Source: a virus. From it: a stretch of DNA of 43,621 bases. The stretch covers positions 1 through 43,621 of the IMG/VR virus record IMGVR_UViG_3300017963_000115; one strand, given 5' to 3'. Both the position numbers and the translations under genes were made by a program. Of the stretch, positions 22,130-29,602 are shown one piece after another. Under the pieces are notes generated by a model. The model was not told the origin of the DNA. It did not search any database and saw nothing but the letters and a program-made list of their open reading frames with translations. The number at the start of each line of letters is the position of its first letter. Position 1 is the first letter of the stretch.

Positions 22130-22858
22130 ATGTTCTTCGATTTGAATGAACCGAAATTGTGGCCAGCGTTTGTATACGCGATCCCGGCGATAATTGGAAT
22201 GCTTGTATTCGAAACGTGGCCCGATAGTCAGGTGGCAATGCTGCTGGGTGGTGGTTTTGCGCTGGTGGGTAGTGTTCTGGCCGGAGTGACAGTGTTGGTG
22301 TATTTAGGTCGATACGCTTTCGACTGGCTGGATCGCCTAGCAAAAATGATGACAAGAACGAAGCAATCGACGGCAGCGGAAGCTGTGAAGAATTTGTCGC
22401 CCGATCAACTGGCGATCGTGCGTTTTACTGGGGAGGTCTCAGTGGGGTTGCGGTTGACGGCGCGCGGGCCGCTCTTTATGGTAGAGGGAACGGGAGTTCC
22501 ACTGGCTTTCGTCAAGTTTGAGTTCCTACCGCGTTGCAAGATGGACGCGGAAGGAACTACGCACTTGGCACCGATCGGAAGCTGGAGTGATGGAAAAGTG
22601 TACCAGTATCGGGGGATGAACTTTGGCACATGTCGTATGTTGTGTAAACGCCTGACGCAGTACCTGGTAGACAACGGCCTGGCTGTATGGGGACAGGGGA
22701 ACCAGGCGGCGTGGTTGGTGGGAGATTTGAGCGTGTATGAGCTGCGAAATGCGTTTGGAATGCGGCTACGTAGTCCAGAATTTGGGGTGGAGGAAGATTG
22801 GGTCGAAGAGCAAGATGAAATGATGGTTGATGAACTGGTTAATCTGAAAGGAGATTGA
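22130..22858 (+). CDS. Membrane-anchored protein upstream of the actin-like gene
   Basis: A 242-residue protein behind GGAGGAGGTAG. Two hydrophobic helices lie near residues 12-28 and 36-58, followed by a cytosolic domain (AIVRFTGEVSVGLRLTARG... YRGMNFGTCRMLCKRL) with beta strands. It immediately precedes and may be co-translated with the ParM-like gene (one-base gap). A membrane anchor for the filament or segregation system is possible, but this is only context. No motif recognised. Confidence 0.5.
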   Translation: MFFDLNEPKLWPAFVYAIPAIIGMLVFETWPDSQVAMLLGGGFALVGSVLAGVTVLVYLGRYAFDWLDRLAKMMTRTKQSTAAEAVKNLSPDQLAIVRFTGEVSVGLRLTARGPLFMVEGTGVPLAFVKFEFLPRCKMDAEGTTHLAPIGSWSDGKVYQYRGMNFGTCRMLCKRLTQYLVDNGLAVWGQGNQAAWLVGDLSVYELRNAFGMRLRSPEFGVEEDWVEEQDEMMVDELVNLKGD

Positions 22859-22859
22859 A

Positions 22860-23828
22860 ATGTACTTGTTAGGTGAAGATCTGGGGATGGGAGCCAATAA
22901 ATTGTTTGGCCATGCGGGTGGTTTGCAGGTGCTCAGTCAGGTTTCGACCAATGGCACACAACACCTGGCCGATGGGGTAGGGCTGCGCACCCGCGAGCGC
23001 CCGATGGAGGTCAAGTCTGATTCAGGGGCGTTCTTTGTGGGCGAATGGGCGCATGATTTCGGGCGTCCGGTGGAGAATTTGGATTTCGACCGGCTGACCG
23101 GCGCGCCGGAGATGCGGGCGCTGTTGTATGGCAGCCTGGCGAAGTACCAGCAGGCTTACGGTCCGTTCGATGAGCCGCTGGACCTGATGGTGGGCCTGCC
23201 CTTGCAGATGATGACTGGCGATGATGCAAAAGCCTACACGGATGGCGTCAAGCGCTGGATGCGCGGACAGCACACCTGGGCTGCTGACGGTGTGATCCAC
23301 GAGGTAACGATCAAGCGCGTCAGACTGACACCCCAGCCTGTGGGCGCGTTATTCGACTTTGTACTGGATAACGAGGGTCAGATCATTCTCGAAAACCGCT
23401 TCGCACTGACGAAGGAAATCGGCGTGCTTTCGGTTGGCTTCAACACGCTGGAAGTGATGGTGGTGGATGCGGGTGCCCCGAAAGAGCGCTTCACATCCGG
23501 TAACACGGTGGGCGTGCGCAGGCTGCTGGAGTTGATCAACCGCGAGCGGCTGTATTCCCTGGGTGAGCTGGATTCGCTCTTGCGCCAGGGAAAGGTAGAC
23601 CTGAGCTATGCGCTGCCAGTATGGGAACGCGAAGTGACAGGCGAGATCGAGAAGCAGTGGGGGGCGGCCTTCCGCCGTTTCAAGAAGGTGCTGGTGGTGG
23701 GCGGCGGCGCGTTGCTGCTAAAAGAAGTGTTGCTGACGACTTTCCGCGGGAAGGCATTTATCCCGGAAGACCCGGTGCTGAGTATCGCGCGCGGGTTGTG
23801 GAAATTGAACCAGAAGCGGAGATCTTAG
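22860..23828 (+). CDS. Actin-like ATPase (ParM/Alp type)
   Basis: A 322-residue actin-fold protein. The order of motifs fits ParM-like proteins: phosphate-1 loop region EDLGMGANKLF (residues 6-16), LMVGLPLQMM as the connect-like segment near residue 118, phosphate-2 GVLSVGFNTLEVMVVD near residue 198 and the adenosine motif VLVVGGGALLL near residue 280. Such filaments push plasmid or phage DNA apart at division. The next gene overlaps its stop and has the size and basic nature of ParR. No tubulin (PhuZ) homologue is present. Confident in the fold, less so in the role. Confidence 0.75.
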   Translation: MYLLGEDLGMGANKLFGHAGGLQVLSQVSTNGTQHLADGVGLRTRERPMEVKSDSGAFFVGEWAHDFGRPVENLDFDRLTGAPEMRALLYGSLAKYQQAYGPFDEPLDLMVGLPLQMMTGDDAKAYTDGVKRWMRGQHTWAADGVIHEVTIKRVRLTPQPVGALFDFVLDNEGQIILENRFALTKEIGVLSVGFNTLEVMVVDAGAPKERFTSGNTVGVRRLLELINRERLYSLGELDSLLRQGKVDLSYALPVWEREVTGEIEKQWGAAFRRFKKVLVVGGGALLLKEVLLTTFRGKAFIPEDPVLSIARGLWKLNQKRRS

Positions 23829-24091
23829 TGTTGGAAGAGAAGAAACGCGGTCCAGGCCGCCCGAGAAAGAATAAGCCGATCCGCATGTATTTTGCGGGTT
23901 ATCTGCACCCGGGCGAGGATGACGACCTGATCGAGTGGTGGTATTCACTACCGAAAGGGAAACGTTTCCCCATTTTGATCGCTATCCTGCGCAGCGGGGG
24001 CGGCCTGGATGATGTTGATCAGTACGATGAAGACGCCGGTAAGGCGGAGGAAGCGATTGAAAATATCTTGGAAAGTTTTATGGTGGAGTAG
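23828..24091 (+). CDS. ParR-like small DNA-binding partner (AT-hook)
   Basis: An 87-residue protein whose GTG start overlaps the ParM-like stop (TAGTG). The N-terminus KKRGPGRPRKNKP is an AT-hook, which binds the minor groove of AT-rich DNA. The middle (LIEWWYSLPKGKRFPILIAIL) is helical and the C-terminus is acidic (DQYDEDAGKAEEAIENILESF), as in ParR proteins whose tail contacts the filament. Operon position and layout support an adaptor role. The sequence family is not recognised. Confidence 0.55.
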   Translation: MLEEKKRGPGRPRKNKPIRMYFAGYLHPGEDDDLIEWWYSLPKGKRFPILIAILRSGGGLDDVDQYDEDAGKAEEAIENILESFMVE

Positions 24092-24260
24092 GTTGCTAAT
24101 TATCGGCAGGTTTTATGGTTGTTATTTATTATGTCGAATTTTTAACAACCAAGCGCATGGAATTTGCGTGCGCTATGTATATAAAAATGGCATATCCCAT
24201 GAGAGGGGGAGGGGATTCGATTGGCGATTTGTAATTGATGATTGCAGTGGTTTGAGGTGA
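24092..24260. other. AT-rich gap with an inverted repeat, parC or promoter candidate
   Basis: GGTTGTTA (24117-24124) pairs with TAACAACC (24143-24150). Around it are AT-rich stretches suited to an AT-hook protein and a TATATAAAAAT run near 24177. It lies after the ParR-like gene and could be a centromere or the promoter for 24261. No gene is seen. Confidence 0.35.
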
Positions 24261-25127
24261 ATGATGGCTGAGAATAGCAAGATCGAGTGGACGGACCATA
24301 CGTTCAATCCGTGGGTGGGGTGCCAGCAGGTCAGCGAGGGGTGCGCGAACTGCTATGCTGAGCGATTTATGACTAGGAAGACACGCTGGAGAAATGCATG
24401 GGGTCCGCCTGTGCTAACTCAACGGCTAAAGACGAGTGATGCGAACTGGAAGAAACCGCTGACCTGGAATCGAAAAGCTGAAAAATCAGGGATCCGATAT
24501 AAGGTATTTTGCGGATCGCTTTGTGATGTGTTCGAGGATAACCGTGATGTGGAGGAGTGGCGGCGGGAGCTGGTGACGTTGATCGATAAAACGCCGCACC
24601 TGGATTGGCTGTTGTTGACAAAGCGGCCTGAAAATATTGGTAGACTGTGGCCGGAAGCATGGCCTTGGCCAGAAAATATTTGGATCGGGACTTCGGTGGA
24701 GAACCAGAAGACGGCGGATGAGCGGATCCCCCATTTGGTGAAGGTGCCAGTAAAGGTGAAGTTTGTGAGCTGCGAACCGCTGTTGGGGAAAGTAGATCTG
24801 CAATTACGAGGGCGGAATTATGGCATCGATGATGAATATGTAAATTGGGTGATCGCTGGCGGTGAGAGCGGGCCAAATGCCAGGCCGATGAATCCGGACT
24901 GGGTGCGATATTTGCGGGATCAATGCCAGGAGATGAATGTGCCATTCTTTTTCAAACAGTGGGGGGAGTGGGGACCGAATGCTTTGTATCCAATTGGGAA
25001 AAAGAAGGCCGGGAGAGAACTGGACGGGCGGACGTGGGAGGAAGCCTCGGCCCCCCTGTCCGAGCGAAGCATCGGACATCCCCCCAAATTCGAAGATATG
25101 AATTTAGGGGGAACGAAGCGGAATTGA
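24261..25127 (+). CDS. Phage Gp37/Gp68-family protein (DUF5131)
   Basis: A 288-residue protein starting at ATG 24261 (or 24264). It has the family start KIEWTDHTFNPWVGC... GCANCYAERF with its conserved Cys residues, then FCGSLCDVFED, LDWLLLTKRPENI, VKFVSCEPLLGKVDL and WVIAGGESGPNARPM. These proteins are common in phages and mobile elements and may be radical-SAM-like, with unknown function. The usual ending (GRELDGRTWEE then Met-Pro) is replaced by ~25 residues (SAPLSERSIGHPP...) encoded by a dispersed C6/G6-type repeat. Confidence 0.85.
   Translation: MMAENSKIEWTDHTFNPWVGCQQVSEGCANCYAERFMTRKTRWRNAWGPPVLTQRLKTSDANWKKPLTWNRKAEKSGIRYKVFCGSLCDVFEDNRDVEEWRRELVTLIDKTPHLDWLLLTKRPENIGRLWPEAWPWPENIWIGTSVENQKTADERIPHLVKVPVKVKFVSCEPLLGKVDLQLRGRNYGIDDEYVNWVIAGGESGPNARPMNPDWVRYLRDQCQEMNVPFFFKQWGEWGPNALYPIGKKKAGRELDGRTWEEASAPLSERSIGHPPKFEDMNLGGTKRN
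25043..25110. repeat. CCCCCC...GGGGGG-type dispersed repeat at a gene end
   Basis: GCCTCGGCCCCCCTGTCCGA... CATCCCCCCAAATTC... GAATTTAGGGGG. It is close in style to 35415-35473 and has the TGTCCGAgcgaagcaTCGGACA hairpin. It rewrites the C-terminus of the Gp37/Gp68 protein. Confidence 0.7.
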
Positions 25128-25128
25128 T

Positions 25129-25590
25129 ATGATCGAGCTGGTGGAAGACACACTGCTCGCCGGTGGGTTGCGGAAGATGCGGTGGATGAGCGAGGCCCCC
25201 ATCCCCGTCCCTTCCCCCATTTCTGACGAAATAGGGGAAGGGGGCTGTAGGCGGTGGGGCGATGAAAAATTGGGAGTGCACTATCTGGAGGTGGTGTATC
25301 CCTACCGCGGGCCTGTGGAGATCCGCTTCCCGTGGCCGGTAAACCCAGTTACGTGTCCGGTGGATGAACCAAAAATGATCCGCATGCTGGCCTGGAGCAT
25401 CAACGGGGAGAAGATCAGCAAGTGTATGCAGGAGGGCGCGGCGGAGTTTGCCAGTTCGGTGGGACGCTGGCCGCGTGTCGCGTACATCAAGACGCTGCCG
25501 AAAGGGGCAGAGCACGGCGTAGAGGTGGATGGTGTGATGTTATTGAAAGTGGACTGGGTGCTGGCAGGTTATCTTTTTATTGGAGGCTGA
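25129..25590 (+). CDS. Unknown protein with repeat-encoded insert
   Basis: A 153-residue protein starting one base after the previous stop. Residues ~22-39 (EAPIPVPSPISDEIGEGG) are encoded by a dispersed repeat (about 25193-25252) that was inserted in frame. The rest (YLEVVYPYRGPVEIRFPWP, KMIRMLAWSINGEKISKCM) is a compact alpha/beta domain I do not recognise. It is probably still functional, because the frame is intact beyond the insert. Confidence 0.5.
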   Translation: MIELVEDTLLAGGLRKMRWMSEAPIPVPSPISDEIGEGGCRRWGDEKLGVHYLEVVYPYRGPVEIRFPWPVNPVTCPVDEPKMIRMLAWSINGEKISKCMQEGAAEFASSVGRWPRVAYIKTLPKGAEHGVEVDGVMLLKVDWVLAGYLFIGG

Positions 25591-25591
25591 T

Positions 25592-25924
25592 ATGAAAAAA
25601 GAGTGGCTGTGCAAAAATGGGCATGTGCTAGGCGCGATCCAGTGGAACGGGAATAAGCTGCCCTACCTGGTGCTGTACCGGCACGCGATAGACATGGCAG
25701 AAAGTAACCCGGCAGCGGTGGATGTGATCGGGCCGGTGATCGGGCAGATGCCGGTGAGATGTGATATTTGCGACGCGGTGCGCACCTGGGAGATGACACC
25801 CAAGGCGCTGTCGGAGTTCCTGCGAACAATGAACAAAGAAGAACGCGAGCAGGTGGAGTCTCACCTGCGGAAGGGGCGCGTGCGTAAGACGCAGAAGATC
25901 ATGAACACGGCGAGGAGGCCATGA
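25592..25924 (+). CDS. Small Cys-containing protein, unknown
   Basis: A 110-residue protein from ATG 25592, one base after the previous stop, with GGAGG five bases upstream. LCKNGHVLG and VRCDICDAVRTW provide a possible CxxxH...CxxC zinc site. The C-terminal half is a charged helix (NKEEREQVESHLRKGRVRKTQK). The stop overlaps the next ATG. Function unknown. Confidence 0.5.
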   Translation: MKKEWLCKNGHVLGAIQWNGNKLPYLVLYRHAIDMAESNPAAVDVIGPVIGQMPVRCDICDAVRTWEMTPKALSEFLRTMNKEEREQVESHLRKGRVRKTQKIMNTARRP

Positions 25925-26760
25925 CTCTTCGGCACGGCTCAGGACAGGCCCTTCGACTTCGTCTAAATGCTCTGCTCAGGGTGATATTTATGGTAGCAGT
26001 GATGATGGCGTTGTTGATCATCACGGTTGACAAGCTGCCCACGCACGGGATCGACCTGTATGTGCTGTACCAGGCGGGGGAGACGTTCATGGAGGGCGGC
26101 AACCCGTATGCGATGGAGCTGCGCTTCTACACGCCGCCGTGGTTGTTGATGCTGCTGGGGCCGCTGTCGCTGGTTCCGTTGCATTTAGCGCAATTTGGTT
26201 GGGCGTTCATGGCGTTGTTGATCTGGGCGCTGGTGCTGCGCAAGTTGGGGATCAAGCCGCTGGGCGCGGCGCTATTTATGTTGAACCCCTTTTTCATACG
26301 AGGCCTGCTGTTGGGGAGTTATGATTGGCTGGTACTGGCAGGGATATTGCTGCCGATGGAATGGGGTGCATGGTTGTTATTTATGAAACCACAGATCACA
26401 CTCAGTCACATGGCCTGGTGGGCGAGCGAGCATGGGGTGAGGCAAGGTTTACGAGTTTATGCGCCGGTGGGGATTTTCGTAATCGCGGCGATCATGACCG
26501 GGTTCTGGCGCGAGCCGATGTTGGAAGAGATGTGGTGGAATATGTCGCTGGGGATGAAGGGCATCCCGATCGGGTTATCTATAGCGGCAATGGCGTTTGT
26601 GAAGCATGACGAGCTGTTGGCGCTGGCGGCGATGCCGTTCCTGGCACCGTATGTGGGGGTGCAATCGTGGGCGGTGGCGATGCTACCGTTGGCCAGGAAC
26701 CCCGTGTTGATGGCGCTGGGGGTAGGCTATGGATGGTATTTTTTTTGGGTGAGCGGTTGA
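25921..26760 (+). CDS. Polytopic membrane protein, GT87-like glycosyltransferase
   Basis: A 279-residue membrane protein with about eight hydrophobic helices. After the first helix, GIDLYVLYQAGETFMEGGNPYAMELRFYTPPWLL matches the outside-loop pattern of polyprenol-phosphate-sugar-using GT87/DUF2029 transferases (YxAgxxxxxGGNPY...yPP). It would transfer a sugar to a surface glycan and could change phage receptors on lysogens. The first ~20 residues (TLRHGSGQALRLRLN) are encoded by a dispersed repeat (25926-25982), so the real start may be at the later ATG 25990. The protein is short for the family. Confidence 0.55.
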   Translation: MTLRHGSGQALRLRLNALLRVIFMVAVMMALLIITVDKLPTHGIDLYVLYQAGETFMEGGNPYAMELRFYTPPWLLMLLGPLSLVPLHLAQFGWAFMALLIWALVLRKLGIKPLGAALFMLNPFFIRGLLLGSYDWLVLAGILLPMEWGAWLLFMKPQITLSHMAWWASEHGVRQGLRVYAPVGIFVIAAIMTGFWREPMLEEMWWNMSLGMKGIPIGLSIAAMAFVKHDELLALAAMPFLAPYVGVQSWAVAMLPLARNPVLMALGVGYGWYFFWVSG

Positions 26761-26780
26761 CATTTTTTCATTATTCATGC

Positions 26781-26809
26781 TTGAAAAGTCAATTAAATTG
26801 ATATATAAT
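26781..26809 (+). promoter_or_regulatory. Strong sigma-70-type promoter P1
   Basis: TTGAAA (26781-26786), a 17-base AT-rich spacer and TATAAT (26804-26809). The same arrangement recurs at 29430-29458. Confidence 0.75.
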
Positions 26810-26898
26810 CACGGTAGGCCCCCCTGGTCCCTTTCGCCCTTCGGGCACTTCCCCCAAATAGGAGAAGCGCCAATTTAGGGGAAGAGGAAGCGCAGCCA

Positions 26899-26942
26899 TC
26901 CTTCGACTATGCGGACGAACACCGCTCTGCTCAGGACGAATA
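26899..26942. repeat. Dispersed repeat copy (CTTCGACTATGCGGACGAACAC type)
   Basis: ATCCTTCGACTATGCGGACG then AACACCGCTCTGCTCAGGAC then GAAT. It is almost identical to 29536-29580 and lies within candidate RNA 1. Confidence 0.85.
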
Positions 26943-26963
26943 GGAGGCAAAATCGAAGTAGCG

Positions 26964-26996
26964 CCCGATGCTTTTATAAGCATCGGGTTTTTGTTT
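26964..26996 (+). terminator. Rho-independent terminator or attenuator 1
   Basis: CCCGATGCTT (26964-26973) pairs with AAGCATCGGG (26978-26987) around TTAT, followed by TTTTTGTTT. It lies nine bases before the ATG of the 27006 gene, with GGAGAAATT between, so termination here would prevent that gene's expression from P1. Confidence 0.9.
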
Positions 26997-27005
26997 GGAG
27001 AAATT

Positions 27006-27839
27006 ATGAATTACGAAAAACTGGAATTACATGGAACCAGCATTCACGTGGTGACGCTGGAGCAGGAGGAGATCTCGCGTGTGCATGTGACGAATAAGGG
27101 CTTCCGCACGATATCGAGCATCGGCGAGGAGTTGTCGCGGATCGGGGCGCGTCTGGTAGTCAACGGGGATGGCTGGGGGCTGGCAGATAACCAATCCAAG
27201 CCGAACAGTATAGCTGTTTCGGATGGGAACGTTATCCAGGATGAACGCTATCACCAACGCCCGTATTTTATGTTCTCGAAAAACGCCCCGATCGAGATCA
27301 CGCACGATTGGAGCGCAGACCGCTGGCGCAGCAAGATCGCTAAATCGGCCTATAACATCGTTTCTGGCGATCGCTACCTGGTGCTGAACGGTGTGTTCAA
27401 CGCGGCCATTTCAGACCGAACCAAGCGGGATGCGCGCACAGCCATTGGCGTGGATATAGCAGGAAAATTGGTGGTCGTGGTAGCAGATGGAAACAGCAAG
27501 GCTGGTATCGGGCTGACGTTTCCTGAGCTGGCGGAGGTATTCACCGAACGCAACGTGGTGACCGCGATCAACCTGGACGGGGGCGGGTCATCGACGCTAT
27601 GGCTGGATCACGAAGTCAAGAACCAGCCCAACGATGACGGGGAGGAGGGGGAGCGGGCGGTGGTCAATCATTTGGTAGTGTGGTTCGAAGGGGAAGCGAC
27701 CGAACCAGAACCTGAGCCCGAACCGGAGCCCGAACCGGAGCCCGAACCCGAGCCTGAACCAGAACCGCGCAAGGTGGTGGCAGGAACCCTGACGTTCGAT
27801 GACGGCTCCACACTGGAAATGGTGCCGAAAGATGACTGA
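27006..27839 (+). CDS. Phosphodiester glycosidase (NAGPA-domain) protein, possible lysin
   Basis: A 277-residue protein from ATG 27006 with GGAGAAA upstream. The NAGPA domain covers about residues 40-225. It includes LVVNGDGWGL, RTAIGVDIAGKLVVVVADG, LTFPELAEVF and AINLDGGGSSTLW, the family's signature. Such enzymes remove alpha-N-acetylglucosamine phosphodiester caps and act on cell-wall sugars. A Glu-Pro repeat linker (residues ~235-258) leads to a short end (GTLTFDDGSTLEMVPKDD). Placed before membrane proteins and terminase, it may be the wall-degrading enzyme of lysis. That role is inferred. Confidence 0.75.
   Translation: MNYEKLELHGTSIHVVTLEQEEISRVHVTNKGFRTISSIGEELSRIGARLVVNGDGWGLADNQSKPNSIAVSDGNVIQDERYHQRPYFMFSKNAPIEITHDWSADRWRSKIAKSAYNIVSGDRYLVLNGVFNAAISDRTKRDARTAIGVDIAGKLVVVVADGNSKAGIGLTFPELAEVFTERNVVTAINLDGGGSSTLWLDHEVKNQPNDDGEEGERAVVNHLVVWFEGEATEPEPEPEPEPEPEPEPEPEPEPRKVVAGTLTFDDGSTLEMVPKDD
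27704..27768 (+). repeat. GAACCNGAGCCC tandem repeat (Glu-Pro linker)
   Basis: About eleven Glu-Pro codon pairs written as six- and twelve-base direct repeats inside the NAGPA gene. It encodes a stiff extended linker and is prone to copy-number change. Confidence 0.9.
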
Positions 27840-28617
27840 GTGGGTGGTCTATTTCAATGATGGGACCGAGCAGGTATTGGTCCCGAGAGATGCGGGGGAG
27901 GTTATGTGGCTGGACCCGTCGCAGACCTGGGCATACTTCCTGCACGATTACCAGACTCCATACTGGTCTATCCAGCGAGACATACCGGAAGGTAAGCATC
28001 GAGGGTTTCCGAGAAAGGCCGTTGGCCAACCAGAGACGGTGGCCACCTTTGAAAAGGAAGAGCGCAACAAGCTGACGCCCGCCTGGCAGGAGTTCTACAA
28101 GCGGCTGTGTGTTATTGCCGTTTACGGTAAACCAGATTTGCGACACTTCCCGGCTATCTCCGAAAAGTTCAACAGCGTGATGGCCGATAACCGTGTGATC
28201 TCCAATTTCAAGGACTGGCGGGAGGGATATATGACGCTGGCGATGGGCGGGAACGTTGGCAAGGTGATCGGCGAAAGCAGGCCGAACGCCAAGATCGGGC
28301 CGTGCTGGACGTTCGAAACGCTGAACAGCAGCGGGGAACCCCCTGACCCGGAAGAGGTGTTCTGGAATAAGCCCTGGTTGTGGCAAAAGGCGACGATCAG
28401 CAGGTATGCCAAGCCGGAAGAGAACAAACCCATAGACCCCTGGCAGAGCGTGGACCCGTTCTCACAGTTCGGTTTCGACCGTCACGTGCCACTTATGTTC
28501 ATCAATAACAGGGGGGTGGCGAACATCCCGAAGATGCGCTGCAGGATTTTGCGTGCGGAGGCGTTGCGGGAGCCGATCAATGCTTATAACCCGCCGTTGG
28601 AAATGGTTTATGAATGA
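27832..28617 (+). CDS. Unknown protein downstream of the glycosidase
   Basis: A 261-residue protein. I chose ATG 27832, which overlaps the previous stop. Its start (EWVVYFNDGTEQVLVPRDAGE) resembles the C-terminal end of the glycosidase (TLTFDDGSTLEMVPKDD), so the two may share a small beta-hairpin motif. The rest is rich in aromatic and charged residues (WQEFYKRLCVIAVYGKPD, DPWQSVDPFSQFGFDRH) and I do not recognise it. Possible roles are a lysis accessory or virion protein. Confidence 0.55.
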   Translation: MTEWVVYFNDGTEQVLVPRDAGEVMWLDPSQTWAYFLHDYQTPYWSIQRDIPEGKHRGFPRKAVGQPETVATFEKEERNKLTPAWQEFYKRLCVIAVYGKPDLRHFPAISEKFNSVMADNRVISNFKDWREGYMTLAMGGNVGKVIGESRPNAKIGPCWTFETLNSSGEPPDPEEVFWNKPWLWQKATISRYAKPEENKPIDPWQSVDPFSQFGFDRHVPLMFINNRGVANIPKMRCRILRAEALREPINAYNPPLEMVYE

Positions 28618-28632
28618 AGGAAAGGAACTAAC

Positions 28633-29193
28633 ATGAAGAAAAATAAGATACGAATGTTCTGGTCAAATCTACTCCAATCTGCCAAAGAAGGGCTCAAGCC
28701 CGAATGGAAAGATTTGTACTGGGTTGCCATCGCTGCAATCGTTGCATTCGTCACCATGAAGATTGCAGTCAATATCCGCATGAACCAGATAGAAGAAATG
28801 CTCGCGCTGCAAAACCGGGAGATGCTTGCCAGCGCTCCGACAACAGTCCCCGGCATCCGCGACCTGGCTGGCAACGCACTGGATGGGGATGGAGACGGTA
28901 CCCCCGGTGGAGATTTCGTTTATCAATTCACCATAGCTGAGCCAACGGGCACAGCGGTGCCAACGACAACTCCTTTCCCGATTTGTACTCCTGTCCCCTG
29001 TGAAGCGGGTTATCTCGTTTGTCAATCCGGGGAATGCCTGGGCGGCTGCGGGCTGGTATGTGCCCTGGATATTACGCCGGTCCCGCCTGGTGAATTCAAG
29101 CCCCCCGCACCCGGCCTGATATGTGTGTACTTCTATCCTGAAAACTCGGATGCGGCCCCGATCTCTTACTGTTATAACAATCCACAGCGATAG
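28633..29193 (+). CDS. Membrane-anchored Cys-rich surface protein
   Basis: A 186-residue protein with GGAAAGGAAC upstream. One transmembrane helix lies at about residues 28-46 (LYWVAIAAIVAFVTMKIAV), then a helical stalk. VPGIRDLAGNALDGDGDGTP resembles the edge of a bacterial Ig-like/SbsA-type domain. The C-terminal half holds eight or more Cys (CTPVPCEAGYLVCQSGECLGGCGLVC), likely disulphide-bonded outside the cell. It may be a lysogeny surface protein or spanin-like. No function is certain. Confidence 0.5.
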   Translation: MKKNKIRMFWSNLLQSAKEGLKPEWKDLYWVAIAAIVAFVTMKIAVNIRMNQIEEMLALQNREMLASAPTTVPGIRDLAGNALDGDGDGTPGGDFVYQFTIAEPTGTAVPTTTPFPICTPVPCEAGYLVCQSGECLGGCGLVCALDITPVPPGEFKPPAPGLICVYFYPENSDAAPISYCYNNPQR

Positions 29194-29199
29194 GTGTCA

Positions 29200-29424
29200 A
29201 TGAGAAGCAAGAGTTTGCCGCCTGAGAGAGTATTTGCATTCGAGTTGATCGTATATTATCCACACGAAGGGGTAGGGATGGCGAGCAAGCGAATAATCAT
29301 GGATAATATTCCCATGCCCTTTAGAGAGAATGGAACATATTTAAAAGAACTTTGGTATGTAAAGTTCGATAATGGCATAGAAACTTGGATTAACAAGCGT
29401 TCATTAAAGATTATTGGAGCATAA
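29200..29424 (+). CDS. Small unknown protein
   Basis: A 74-residue protein from ATG 29200 (AGGTG four bases upstream). A GTG at 29194 is also in frame. Beta-rich segments (FELIVYYPHEGVGMASKRII, LWYVKFDNGIETWINKRSL) suggest a small single domain. It ends 5 bases before promoter P2. AT-rich. No family recognised. Confidence 0.5.
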   Translation: MRSKSLPPERVFAFELIVYYPHEGVGMASKRIIMDNIPMPFRENGTYLKELWYVKFDNGIETWINKRSLKIIGA

Positions 29425-29429
29425 AACAC

Positions 29430-29458
29430 TTGAAATATCAATAAAATTATTGTACAAT
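29430..29458 (+). promoter_or_regulatory. Strong sigma-70-type promoter P2
   Basis: TTGAAA (29430-29435), a 17-base spacer and TACAAT (29453-29458). It is parallel to P1 at 26781 in box sequence, spacing and downstream layout. Confidence 0.7.
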
Positions 29459-29535
29459 CAATTTGATTGACCTTTTTGTCAATCCTGCCCCCCAGTAGGA
29501 GCGGTCGCGAGGCCGCTCCGCGAGGGAAGCGCAGC

Positions 29536-29580
29536 CGTCCTTCGACTACGCGGACGAACACCGCTCCGCTCAGGACGAAA
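29536..29580. repeat. Dispersed repeat copy (CTTCGACTACGCGGACGAACAC type)
   Basis: GTCCTTCGACTACGCGGACG then AACACCGCTCCGCTCAGGAC then GAAAT, lying in candidate RNA 2 and nearly identical to the copy in candidate RNA 1. Confidence 0.85.
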
Positions 29581-29602
29581 TAGACGGCAAGATCGTGTAG
29601 CG

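Larger units (their letters stand above)
26816..26996 (+). ncRNA. Candidate small RNA or attenuated leader 1
   Basis: Between promoter P1 and the terminator at 26964-26996 lies about 180 bases without a gene. It is built from dispersed repeats: a CCCCCAAATAGG/CCAATTTAGGGG hairpin and the CTTCGACTATGCGG... CTCAGGACGAA element. A second copy with the same order and about 100 well-conserved bases is at 29465-29635. Either a small RNA ends here, or the terminator controls read-through into the glycosidase gene at 27006. Confidence 0.4.

Noticed and set aside
27704-27768. Possible CRISPR-like or satellite repeat
   Set aside because: The short GAACCNGAGCCC units are in frame and encode a Glu-Pro linker. 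No spacers and no cas genes exist in the window.
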